Of a DNA stretch of 64,000 nucleotides, positions 46,139 through 57,315 are shown in pieces. A program made the translations under genes and the position numbers. Position 1 is the stretch's first letter, and every line of letters begins with the position of its first letter. This stretch comes from Aldrovandia affinis (taxonomy: Eukaryota; Chordata; Actinopteri; Notacanthiformes; Halosauridae): contig JAINUG010000228.1 of NCBI GenBank assembly GCA_029706075.1, positions 62,001 to 126,000 on the forward strand, in the 5' to 3' direction. The notes beneath the pieces were generated by a model. The model made no database searches and was not told the origin of the DNA. It saw nothing but the letters and a program-made list of their open reading frames with translations.

Positions 46139-46468
46139 GTACCGTACAATTTGGGGATGATGACCAGGACAAACAATACAATTTACATTAAGTACGTACA
46201 GACAACATATGCTGCGGACATTGTGTTTGCCCCTGTCCCTGTAACAGCCATATAGAAGTCGAAGGGCTTAACCTCTAGACCCACATCATCAAAACTATTC
46301 CATGGCGAATCTGGTACCCCGAGATTTCAAGACTTAAAGCATTCGCTGTCTGTCTACAGTACAGCTACTCAGGACATTCTAAGTCTAATCGAAGTTCAGT
46401 GGCATCAGAACTTAGAGCATTTGCTGCCGGCATATGCAGCTACTAAGATCATTCTAAGTTCTATAGAG
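46139..46468. other. unassigned, with an approximately 85-bp imperfect repeat
   Basis: AAAGCATTCGCTGTCTGTCTAC, ACATTCTAAGTCT and similar blocks recur near 46335, 46415 and, beyond the Tigger insertion, 47650. The Tigger at 46471 inserted within this repeat array. The nature of the array is unknown. Confidence 0.4.
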
Positions 46469-46470
46469 TA

Positions 46471-47634
46471 CAGGCAGTCCCCGGGTTACGAACGTCCGGC
46501 TTACGGACAACTCGTACTTACGAACAGACTGCCATAAGGCCTATTATGTTTTAAAAATTTAGTTAAATACAATGGTTCGTAATAATGAATGCACGCACTA
46601 CTTTGTGATGCTCATGAAAACATTACGCGGTTTCAGCGGTTCGTCGACTCAAGGAACAGAGATCACCATCCGTTATTTTAAGTCAGATCATGGTCTTTTC
46701 CCGTTTTTCTCTTTCTCTTACCCTTACAATGATGCCTCCAAAGCATAAATCCGATGCAAGTGCTGGTGATGCATCAAAGAAAAGGAAAACAATCACCATG
46801 GAAAGTAAAGTTGAAATAATAAAGAGATTGGAGAGAGGTGAAACGCCATCAGCCATTGGGAAAGCATTAGGCTACAGTCGGTCAATGATTGGAACAATTT
46901 TAAAAGACAAAGGGAGAATAATGGAGCATGTGAAAGGCCATGCCCCGACGAATGCCACGATTATTACCAAGCCAAGCAGTGGTTTAATTATTGAGATGGA
47001 AAGGCTATTAATAATTTGGATAGAAGACTAAAATCAGCGTAATATGCCTATTAGCCTTTCTTTAGTGCAAGAAAAGGCTCAAAGCATTTTCAATTACTTA
47101 AAAGCTGCTCGTGCAGCAAGTGAAGGCATGATTATGACGAATAATTTTAGTGTAGTGGTTGGTTCAATCGCTTTAAATTGAGAGCAAATTTACATAATAT
47201 TAAAGTTCAAGGTGAAGCAGCGAGTGTAGATATAAGTGCTGCGAAAGTCCATCTCCAAGTCCATCATCTTCTGCATCATCCAGTTATTAATGTTATCATA
47301 ATGCTACCTCACAAATGAGTGTTAACCTTTAATCATGATCCTTTTTCTTTTTTCTATCTAAACTGTTTTAAGAACTGTTTCTTTAATGTTTTTTACAGTA
47401 CAGTACTGTATGTACATAGTTACTTTTATTATTACTGTATTATTATTATTAATATTACAGTATTGTTTAAGATGTTTTATTGTATTAAGTGTTTTATATG
47501 CACAGAAAGGTAAAATAAATACTATACTAAGTGACGATTAATAAGAACTGTATGTACCTGTTCTGACTTACATACAAATTCGACTTAACGACAGACTTAA
47601 GAACGGATCTCGTTTGTAGCCCGGGGACTGCATG
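46471..47634 (+). mobile_element. Tigger-type transposon with internal deletion
   Basis: 1.16 kb; starts CAGGCAGTCCCCGGGTTACG and ends with the complementary CCCGGGGACTGCATG. TA duplications at 46469-46470 and 47635-47636 flank it. It has an N-terminal transposase remnant only; the DDE domain is gone. It belongs to a different subfamily from the Tigger at 29.7 kb, judging by its ends. Confidence 0.85.
46729..47031 (+). pseudogene. Tigger transposase N-terminal fragment
   Basis: MMPPKHKSDASAGDASKKRK begins a psq-type DNA-binding domain (ITMESKVEIIKRLERGETPS, then AIGKALGYSRSMIGTILKDK) followed by the start of a CENP-B-like domain (IEMERLLIIWIED). A TAA ends it at 47029-47031. Degraded sequence (LVQEKAQSIFNYLKAA) continues to about 47270, and then the catalytic domain is missing. 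Confidence 0.82.
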
Positions 47635-47636
47635 TA

Positions 47637-49249
47637 GTGTTAACGGGACTCGGAGCATTCACTGTCTGTATACAGAACCTTACACCTTCCCTTTCTAGTG
47701 CTAAAGGGGAAGAAGACATAGGTTGAAACGATGATTTGCACACTTATTTCAACCAAAGACACACAAAACAGACATTATGCAATACATACCAGAGAACATA
47801 CAAGACAAGGCAGTATTACACATTCCCCAAACATACAAAACTAGAACACAGAGCGCCCGGAGCCTTCGTTAAGTGAATGAACTCCCCAATCTGGATTTGA
47901 ATATTCCTTTTATACACCTTTGACTAACCTTAAACAGTACCCCATCTGTTGGTTCGTTGATAAGATAGTTGTTTGCCTAACGTGCCAGATTGCAGGTTTA
48001 CAGGGATAGCGGAATAGTGAGTGCCCTCTACTGTGAGGGAATGATTGAATCAAGTGTTATATGACCGTCCCAAACTTCCTTTTGGTGGCTATTTATTACT
48101 ATTTACTATAAAACTATTTTTGGTGGCCAGAAGACTGTAGCAAAACCCTTGATGTACATGACATATCGCAGGGGAAAAATATACAGTACTTCTACGAACT
48201 AGATCCTAATACATATGTATCGTGTATTATACATACAGTCCCAATACCTTTGACGGGGGGAGGGGGTTGCTCCGAGGCCAACCATCTGTCGGATGCAGTG
48301 ATGGACAGGACAGGCTCAAACCCTCTTTATGGTTGCAATTTCCCAGCCCCCCTTTATCCAATGATGAGTTCATCAGATAACAGAACTCAGTGCAGGGAGG
48401 GAGAGGGGCTGGCTATTAAAATCATAGAGCCAGCTCTTTCCAACCCTACACATACACATACTGTATCTTAACATATTTTGCTTTGTAATTGTATTTATTT
48501 ATTTAGCATCATTGCGTTTTGTAGTTATTCCAATGGGAGATGTGCGAATAATACATCCCGCCAAGCCAATTCTCATCCCCTCATTTCCACCACTTTGTGT
48601 TTGTTCACTTGTGAATTTGTTGCAGCAACAGTGATACATGGGTCTACATGCTATGCCACAATCGGTGGCGCAAACACCTTTGTGTCGCTACACACGATGC
48701 AGCAGTTTCCGCATTCAAACACCATGTAAAATTTAAATCTAACATTCTGTATAGTAATCTGTATGATTTATGGTGGCTGTCCTCCCTCCAGTCAGTCTCC
48801 CGCTCTGTGGTGACATGCAGGCGGTTGACTGCTATTATTAACGCTGGCCTTCGGGTGAGAAGGGCTGCTCGGAAACAAAGATGGATTTTTTATTATTTGC
48901 TATTAAATGTCTTTTACATTTTTGTAATGGATGTTTAGCCTTGCTGAATACTTTACATGTTTTGCTTGACTTTTAACAGAACAGCCTCAGAACCCTCTGC
49001 GTGCTGCATTGGGTGCCACATAGGACCATATGAATGGGGTGATTAACACAACAAAGTGCTCCGTTTAATAGAGGGTGGTCAAATCGAGTGTGTCCCCACA
49101 AACTACTCCACCCCTACCCCCACCATTACCTGAAGCCATCTCCCTGCAGGTCCAACTCAACCAAGGTATCGTCCCCCCAATCTCCTCCACCCCTAACCCC
49201 AAGCTAGCCTAACTAAGGTAATGTCCCCATAGCAATTTTCTGAAAGGGT
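47637..49249. other. no gene recognised
   Basis: Sequence with short frames only (48250-48471, 48478-48729, 48648-48938), none with motif or splice support. The first 100 bp belong to the repeat interrupted by the Tigger. Confidence 0.4.
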
Positions 49250-49440
49250 AAGGATGTTACTCCCGGTGTCTTGGGTCAAATTCCCAAACTGCCACTCTCA
49301 ATCTGGACCCCTGATCATCCCCTCTTACAGCTAATTGGCTACACAATCCCTTGCATTCCCTGCCTATCCTGATTCTCCAAGTTACTGCAAATCATAATTG
49401 AGTTTAACTTTATTCAACTACCTGGTTAAATGAAGATTTT
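49250..49440. mobile_element. possible SINE remnant
   Basis: A block containing GTAAGGATGTTACTCCCGG, CAGCTAATTGGCTACACAAT and TTCAACTACCTGGTTAAATG resembles the 3' part of the tRNA-SINE type seen at 40438-40650 (shared AATTGGCTAC). Strongly diverged and uncertain. Confidence 0.25.
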
Positions 49441-50379
49441 TAACTTTCTGTTGCCACTACATTTGTATACAAATACACAAATGTACAATATGTACAATGC
49501 ACAAACATCAACTAACCAAATCCCCTTGTCATGATCCTCTGCAGTGTTAGACTTTAAGATGAAGTTCACAGTGGATGAATGCATTTGTCTTTTAAATTGC
49601 AGGTTCCCAAAGACAGCCCATGTTCAAGCATTAAGATTTTCAGTATCTCCACTGCCCCACTGAGATTGAGACGATATTACCTTAAGTGGAATGGAGATTA
49701 ACCTTTCATGAGGAAAAGTGGCTGCACAACTTTTTGGCTGCAAGTCTGCAAGCAAAAGATTCCGTTCTCACTGGGACACTGAGGCAAGAGTACGGTGTAT
49801 CAAAGATTTGCACCAATTTATCCAATATCGCCTTTAGAAATGGTTGTATCCAAAGCCATTTTCTTTGCACAAATGATAGTCATTTTCAGGCTCGCGGCAG
49901 CAGAAATCCATCAAAGAGCTGTCCTCTCAGGTGCTCTATTACTCTATCAGCAAGATTAGTGTTTGCTCCACAGAAAGGGAGAGAGAAAAGAAAGGAGAAA
50001 GATGAGTGCAGAAGAGAACCAGAAAGCTTGGTTTATGATGGTCTTCTGTACTTTTGGTGTATTATAAAGCTTTCAGTTATTATACAGCACTGCAGTGCAT
50101 CTCCTGTATAGATTGTGACACCCTGTGACTGACTGTTAATAATCCAGGTCAGGATTGAAACCAATCACATTTGTAAAACTGGTTGTCACTGCTGTAACAC
50201 ACTTAGAGCCCACCACTCTTTGGTGGTGAAATACCAAGCAAATGTACAAGCTTGTTCCTTTGAAAGCTAATGAGGATGGCTAACTTTGTCCCATTCGAGC
50301 CAGCTACAGTAATGTAGCCCATTCTAATTGTAACAGCCTGAGTTTCCCTGAAAAGTTCCTCAAATCCAGGAGAGGCAGT
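49441..50379. other. no gene recognised
   Basis: Single-copy-looking sequence. A plus frame of 141 codons (49686-50111) has no recognisable domain and no clear splice sites, and its codon composition is unremarkable. I do not call it. Confidence 0.35.
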
Positions 50380-50975
50380 TGGTGGTGTGAGGTACAGGGT
50401 GTGAGTTGTGGGTTGTGAGGTTTATTGGGTGTGAGGTTCAGGGTGTGGGGATGCGAGGTGCAGGGTATGAGTTGTGAGGTATGGGGTGTGAGGTGCAGGG
50501 TGTGAGTTGTGGGTTGCAAGGTGTATTGGCTGTGAGGTGCAGGGTGCGGGGTCCGAGATGCAAGGCGTGAGTTGTGGGTTGTGAGGTGTGGGGTGTGTGT
50601 TGTGGGTTGTAATGTGAAATGGGTGTGGGGTGCGAGGTGCAGGGTGAGGTACAGGGTGTGAGTTGTGGGTTGTGAGGTGTATTGGGTGTGAGGTGTGGGG
50701 TGTGAGGTGCAGGGTGTAGGTTGTGAGGTGCAGGGTGTAAGTTGTGGGGTGTGAGGTGCAGGGTGTGAGTTGTGGGGTGTGAGGTGCAGGGTGAGTTGTG
50801 AGGTGCAGTGTCTGAGGTGCGGGTTGTGAGGTGTGATGGGTGTGAGGTGCAGTGTCTGGGGTGTGAGGTGCAGAGTCTGAGGTGTGGGTTGTGAGGTGTG
50901 ATGGGTGTGAGGTGCAGTGTCTGGGGTTGAGGTGCAGAGTCTGATGGGCGGGTTGTGGGGTGTAGGGTGTAAGAT
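50380..50975. repeat. GTGAGGTGCAGGGT minisatellite
   Basis: About 600 bp of irregular short tandem units (GTGAGGTGCAGGGTGT, GAGTTGTGGGTT, GTGTGGGG) with strong strand asymmetry: G/T on the plus strand, with hardly any C. The long minus frames of 198 and 207 codons rich in His, Thr and Pro are products of this repeat. Confidence 0.9.
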
Positions 50976-52545
50976 GCACTCGCAGGAGCCACTGCAGTCC
51001 TAGCCACTGCAGTTTCATTGTAGCAACATGTCACCATGTGCACCTCCAAATTCACCTGCATTTAAATAATCAAATACCTACATTTTCATCAAATACATTT
51101 TTCACAATCTTTGTGTTTTATTCTTACTATTTATGTGCTTCTGTATGCCTTGGAAGGTGCTTTTACCATTCTTTCTGCTTCAGAATTTTGTGAAACCCCG
51201 CTGTGGAAACCCACACACTGGTAAAGATGCCTTCTAGTCTCATTCGAATTTCCATGTCTTTGCTGAAGTGCTTTTCAGAAGATAGAATCAAAAGATTATA
51301 TTTAAATAAAGCCCAAACTCCTCCAAGGAAAGACTTGTATTGTATTTTAGCTTTTTGTTGGAGGGAGGTGGAGGGAATTAATTGAGGTGAAGAGCACATA
51401 TCGCTCAATAACTGTCATGCCTCAGAACTTGTTGTCTTGTATCTTTTATTCTAAATTTCTCATGTTTACTGCCAAATGTTGTTTGTTCTTCAAATGATAA
51501 AATGTTTTACTATAATTCAGCCTGTATATTTAGACCAGAATTGTTAAAAGCTTCTAAATCAATCTTCATGTTTTCATGTTACCAGAAACTCTTTAAAGTA
51601 TTACCTTTTGGCTAATTGCATTATCTAATTAATCAGTTTCCATACTCTGGAGTAGTCTTGAACCTTTTCCATCAACATAATGTTCTTAAGAACAGAAGCT
51701 TTTAAGAAGGATTGATGTTTTTAAATTGAGTAAACATTTTTGTTTAATTTTAGAAAACTTTCTTGATTGCCACAAGTAAAATGGCAAATGTACATGAGAT
51801 GGAAAGCTTATATGATGTAGAATGAATAACAATCTCTTGATTAGCTATTGCTTGAATATGAATATTTATTGCAAAAATGTTATTCAGGTTTGCTAACATT
51901 TGTATTTTCAAAACCATAGATGAACGGTTAATTGCAGTAAGGATACTCAGCCATACATTTCACAAATGCATAACTTGTACCTGCATATAAAATTGCCCTC
52001 ATTCCTTTATGACTTAATCACTAGAATGATTAGATTTCTGGTGATTGGAATGATTGAAATTGTCTGCTTCCCTCAGAGTGTTTCAGGACATTCATTGCCT
52101 TTACTGGTGACTTTGATCCACTTCTTTGATGAGTAGGCCTTCTTTCAATCCTGGCTGTCTTTTAAAAAGTTAGGCATGTGCTGTAGATGACCTGAAACAT
52201 TGTTTTTGCACCTGGGGAGGGAGGTTAACATCTGTGTTAAGTGCTTAATTACAGCCACAAGGCTAACTATATTCAACTAAATAGCTGAAAATGGCTGATT
52301 CTGCCGTTCTCTAATTGTACAGACTGATTCATTAGCAGTCACTACTTTTCCAGAGCGAGCTGGACAGTTTGTCCATGGCAGACCTCTCTCAACCCTGCCA
52401 GAGCATGCCTCCAGTGATGCTATGCAACTCACAGGGAGTACAGGACCATGAGGGCATTTGTGGGACCCTGTGTAGCCCCACCTTCAAGGTATTCCCCAGC
52501 CCCTTCAGGGCTTGCCACTCCATATGCTGCCCTGGCACTCATGCC
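50976..52545. other. repeat-poor AT-rich stretch
   Basis: No transposon motif or coding frame was recognised. Several TCTAATTAATCAG-like homeodomain-type cores occur between 51600 and 52330. Probably host intergenic or intronic sequence. Confidence 0.4.
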
Positions 52546-52715
52546 CCTCCCTTAGCACCCTGCCCTGCCCCATGAGGCCCCTCCTTCAGCACCCTGCCCT
52601 GCCCACTCAGGCCCCTCCCTCAGCACCCTGTCCTGCCCACTCAGGCCCTGCCCTCAGCACCCTGTCCTGCCTACTCAGGCCCCTCCCTCAGCACCCTGTC
52701 CTACCTCCTCAGGGC
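52546..52715. repeat. 34-bp minisatellite
   Basis: About five units of 34 bp (CAGCACCCTG(T/C)CCTGCCCAC followed by TCAGGCCCCTCCCT), with the last unit diverged. It generates a spurious plus frame at 52512-52826. Confidence 0.88.
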
Positions 52716-53268
52716 CTCCTCCTCCATTCGCCTCTTCTTCGTCTCTTCAGCCCCAAATTTTTGAAATACAGATTTAGATTCACCAATTTTGTTTTCATTA
52801 ATTTAAAAAAGTGTTACCATGTGTAATATCTGTCCAGGGCAATATTTTTCCTTCTTGTCAGTTTTTACTAAAGCTTATCATAAGTGCTTATGATGTAGTT
52901 GAAAGACAAGATTAGTCAAACAAAAAGAATGAAAAAGACTAGTGACTGGCCATAAAAACCCTCAAGGACATAAAGAAGAAAATGCATTTTTGGGGAATTT
53001 GACAGTATTTGGATGAAGAGCGTGTGTTGTATGTGAAAGAAGAGAAGGGCTTGTAGAGGCCAGTCCTTCAAAAAAAAAAAGATCATATCTGACCATAAAT
53101 CCACTACGGATCTGTCTGGGGAAACCTGCCCTGGGGAAAGTTATTGTGCCCTTTTTTGACAGAAATGCTTTTCTTTTCGACTCCAGTGTGTGAATCTGTG
53201 CCATTGGCAGCAGGATAAGAGCACCTCCAGCCTCAGCTTCACCTTTTCCCCTGCATGCACACTCCCCT

Positions 53269-53753
53269 TGTCACGGTTGTTCCCCTGAAACACCACCAGA
53301 TGGCGGTGTTGCGCCTTCCCTGGGGGAGGTTCTCAGGTGGAATCATTTACCAATCACCTCTCTACTTATACTCGCACCTGGCTTCGTTCAGTGCGAAATC
53401 GTAAGCCATTTTTACGATCAAGCCGGTAAGGTCTGTTGCGTCTTTCTAAAGATACAACTCAAAGAAACTTTATATAGCAAAAGAAACGTCTCTACTCAAA
53501 ACCTTCTCAGTTATAAGAACCTCTTTATGAAACCTATTTTAGGAACCTATCTAACTTTTGGAGTTCAGTTTGGTTTCTTTCGAGCAGTCGGGTCGACTGT
53601 GTTTTGGGTTTTCATTTTCGTTCTTTTTGGCTCTACTAGCCTTTTCTCATTTGTTTCGGACACTCGGTTGTCTTTGGTTTTGTTATTCGTTTTCCCATTA
53701 CCATTGGGTATACCGGTGGAGAGATTTTGCCACCACGTGTTTTTGTTTACTTA
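53269..53753 (+). repeat. 5' LTR of chromovirus, truncated
   Basis: Aligns with 56586-57050 at high identity (shared GCGAAATCGTAAGCCATTTT and CTTTCGAGCAGTCGGGTCGA) and then diverges at about ACTTATA, where the deletion joins pol leader sequence. It carries a 13-bp stretch absent from the 3' LTR near 53725. Confidence 0.85.
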
Positions 53754-53916
53754 TAAATGATCCGTTAGTCACTCCAGTTCCGATCCCCATAAAAGGCTCC
53801 GACCTGACGTCATCGAGTCAGGTTTCCCTAACGCTCAGGAGGGGACGGAACTCATGAGTGCGGATTTATATCCGTTACCCACCGGCATTCCTAAGGGGTA
53901 TTCTGATCTGAGCTAA

Positions 53917-56574
53917 GTGTTTAGTAAACAAAGGGCGACTAAGCTACCTCCTCATCGACCTTATGATTGCGCCGTTGAGCTGCATCCGGGCACGGTTCCT
54001 CCACGGGGGGCCTTATATTCATTATCGGTACCTGAGAGTACGGCTATGAAAAAATACATTTCAGAATCTCTAGCTAACGGTTTTATCAGGTCATCCACGT
54101 CTCCTGCTGGGGCGGGTTTTTTTTTTGTTAGCAAGAAAGACGGAGGCTTACGACCATGCATCGATTACAGGGGGTTAAACAGCATCACTATAAAAAAATC
54201 GATATCCTCTTCCCTCATGAATTCTGCGTTTGAACGTCTCCAAGGGGCGTCCATTTTTACCAAATTGGACCTTCGCAACGCCTATAATTTGGTGCGGATT
54301 CGACAGGGGGACGAGTGGAAAACGGCTTTTAATACTCACAGTGGCCACTATGAGTACCTGGTTATGCCGTTTGGCCTCACGTGCGCTCCCGCAGTCTTCC
54401 AGGCGTTAGTGAATGACGTGCTCAGGGAGATGTTGGAAAAATCCGTCTTTGTCTATCTGGACGATATCTTGATTTTCTCCACTTCCCTCACTGAGCACGT
54501 CAAACACGTAAGACATGTACTTAAATGCCTATTAGAAGCCAGGCTGTTTGTGAAAGCGGAGAAATGCGTTTTTCATGTACAGTCAGTTTCCTTCTTAGGA
54601 TTCATTGTTTCGGAAGGAAAGATCCAAATGGATCCCAAAAAAGTGACTGCGGTCCGGGATTGGCCATCTCCGGGTTCTGTTAAGCAGGTCCAGCGGTTCT
54701 TGGGATTTGCAAATTTTTATAGACGGTTTATCTGCAATTTTAGTTCAGTGGTCGCCCCCATCACGGCGCTTACAAAGAAAACAGTCCCCTCTCATTTCCA
54801 ATGGACATCTAAAGCGGAGGCGGCGTTCGCCGAACTAAAAAGGAGATTCAGTTCAGAACCTATTTTAATTTCTCCTAACCCTTCGCTGCCATTCATTATA
54901 GAGGTTGACGCCTCTGAGCTCGGGGTGGGGGCTATACTGTCCCAGCGGTCGCCCTTGGATCAGAAGGTACATCCCTGTGCTTATTTTTCTCAGAGCCTTT
55001 CCCCGGCTGAGAGAAATTACAATGTTGGGGACCGGGAATTATTGGCGGTTAAACTGGCGCTGGAAGAATGGCGACACTGGTTAGAGGGGGCGGAGCATCC
55101 CTTTACGGTCTGGACGATCATAAAAATCTGGAGTACATCCAGGGCGCTCAGCGTCGCAATTCACGGCAAGCTCGATGGGCGTTGTTTTTTACCCGGTTTA
55201 ATTTTCTTTTGACCTACCGTCCAGGTTCTAAAAACGTTAAACCAGACGCTCTTTCCCGCTTGTACGATGGGTCAGAGCAGGACCATCCGCCCACACCCAT
55301 TATTCCAGCAGCGCAGATTCTATCTCCGGTTTCATGGGAGATAGAGAAGGTGGTGCACGAGGCTCAGCGCCTTGAGCCAGGTCCTGGTGGGGGTCCTCGG
55401 GGGTGCCTCTTTGTACCGTCAGGAGCGCGCGCTCAGGTACTGCAGTGGGGTCACTCCTCTCGGCTCAAGGGTCACCCGGGCATACATCGTACGCACGATT
55501 TCCTGAGCAGACGGTTCTGGTGGCCTGGGATGGAGAAGGATGTGCGGGAGTTTGTGGCAGCCTGTACTGTTTGTGCTCGCAACAAGGGCTCACAGCTGGC
55601 ACCGTCAGGGTTACTTCGGCCTTTACCCGTTCCGCATCGTCCATGGAGCCATATTGCCTTAGACTTTGTCACCGGCCTACCCAGTTCGAACGGTCTGACG
55701 GCCATTCTGGTAGTGGTGGACAGGTTTTCGAAGGCAGCCCACTTCATTCCGCTTCCTAAGCTGCCGTCCGCGCCCGAGACAGCTCGCCTGTTGGTGGACC
55801 ATGTATTTCGCCTTCATGGGTTGCCGCAAGATGTGGTGTCCGATCGGAGGCCTCAGTTTGCGGCCAGATTCTGGCGGGCTTTTGTTCCCTTTTAGGGGCG
55901 TCGGTCAGTTTGTCTTCGGGTTTTCACCCACAGACCAATGGACAGACTGAACGCACAAACCAGACTATGGAGAACACTCTCCGGTGTCTGGCCTCCGCTA
56001 ATCCCACATCGTGGAGTCGGCATCTGGCCTGGGCGGAGTACGCCCATAACACCCTGCGTAATGCCTCTTCAGGTCTCTCTCCGTTCGAGGCTCAATTTGG
56101 GTTTCAACCTCCTCTGTTTCCTGAGCTGGAGGGTGACGCAGGGGTGCCCTCCGCAGCGGCCTTTGTGCGACGTTGTCGGGCCACCTGGCGGAGGGTTCGG
56201 GCGGCACTGTTGGACCTTTTAAGATCAGTCGTAAAATGAACCCCGTCACCGTCTGCTTACAGCTCCCACAATCCATGCGGATTCATCCCACATTCCACGT
56301 GTCCCGCATCAAACCGCTACTCATTAGCGCCCTGGCGCCTCCCGAGGGTATGAGGCCCCCGCCGCCTCGTATCATTGGGGGTGGTCCCGCTTACACGGTA
56401 CAGAGTATTGTGGCCTCACGGCGAGTAGGCAGGGGTACTCAGTTCCTAGTGGACTGGGAGGGTTACGGCCCTGAGGAGCGCAGTTTGGTTCCGTCCCGGC
56501 ACATCTTGGATCCATCCTTGATCCAGGATTTTTACCGGCGTGGGTCTGAAGGGTCGTCAGGAGTCGTCCCTTAA
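53917..56574 (+). pseudogene. chromovirus pol (RT, RNase H, integrase, chromodomain), broken
   Basis: First frame (53917-55212): reverse transcriptase with [38 protein letters not shown] and the catalytic YLDD at 54454-54465, then RNase H ([14 protein letters not shown], 54904 on). A shift at about 55110 moves the reading to the frame ending at 55895, which carries the integrase zinc domain ([21 protein letters not shown]), and the first two catalytic Asp ([17 protein letters not shown]). A further break near 55890 precedes [20 protein letters not shown], which contains the third catalytic residue. A deletion at about 56205 removes the segment before [12 protein letters not shown]. The chromodomain ([20 protein letters not shown]) ends the protein at the stop, 56572-56574. 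All catalytic residues are present but distributed over three frames. Confidence 0.88.
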
Positions 56575-56585
56575 GGGGGGGGTCC

Positions 56586-57310
56586 TGTCACGGTTGTTCC
56601 CCTGAACCACCACCAGATGGCGGTGTTGTGCCTTCCTTGGGGGAGGTTCTCAGGTGGAATCATTTACCAATCACCTCTCTACTTATACTCGCACCTGGCT
56701 TCGTTCAGTGCGAAATCGTAAGCCATTTTTACGATTAAGCCGGTAAGGTCTGTTGCGTCTTTCTAAAGATACAACTCAAAGAAACTTTAAATAGCAAAAG
56801 AAACGTCTCTACTCAAAACCTTCTCAGTTATAAGAACCTCTTTATGAAACCTATTTTAGGAACCTATCTAACTTTTGGAGTTCAGTTTGGTTTCTTTCGA
56901 GCAGTCGGGTCGACTGTGTTTTGGGCTTTCATTTTCGTTCTTTTTGGCTCTACTAGCCTTTTCATTTGTTTCGGACACTGCTGTCTTTGGTTTTGTTATT
57001 CGTTTTCCCATTACCATTGGGTATACCGTGGAGAGTTTTTGTTTACTTATATCTTTTATAAGGTATTTTGGTTATCGGGTGCGTTTCACTACCCTTACTT
57101 TATCTACTCTACTGAGTTTTTTCAGTTCGTTTGGTTGTGTCTGTGTGACACTTAGTCACCCGTTGGGTGATATTTTCTGTTCCTCCTTATTTGTTCATTT
57201 CCCCCTATTTCTCTGATCTTCAGAGCTAGTGGTTAGACTGTAGGGCAGTATAGTCTTACTTATTGATCCCCGGGGTTCTGCGAGTGGCACCAAGCACCAA
57301 CCACCTCACA
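56586..57310 (+). repeat. 3' LTR of chromovirus
   Basis: 725 bp from TGTCACGGTTGTTCCCC to CCACCTCACA, followed by the target duplication CCCCT. The two short plus frames inside (56844-57216) mirror those in the 5' LTR and are LTR sequence, not genes. Confidence 0.87.
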
Positions 57311-57315
57311 CCCCT

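Larger units (their letters stand above)
53269..57310 (+). mobile_element. Ty3/gypsy chromovirus, gag deleted
   Basis: Bounded by TGTCACGGTTGTTCCCC at 53269 and CCACCTCACA at 57310, with a 5-bp duplication CCCCT on each side (53264-53268 and 57311-57315). The 3' LTR (56586-57310) is complete. The 5' LTR is only about 485 bp and then passes directly into pol sequence, so its right end, the primer-binding site, gag and protease were removed in one deletion (about 53753). A G-rich polypurine tract precedes the 3' LTR (56572-56583). The C-terminal chromodomain identifies the chromovirus branch. Confidence 0.9.

Noticed and set aside
50422..51061. Minus-strand frames of 198 and 207 codons rich in His, Thr and Pro
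   Set aside because: They are produced by the G/T minisatellite being read in two frames at once; no real protein would be open in both.
53527..53857. Phe/Leu-rich plus frames that resemble membrane segments
   Set aside because: They lie in LTR sequence and recur in the 3' LTR at 56844-57216, so they are non-coding repeats.
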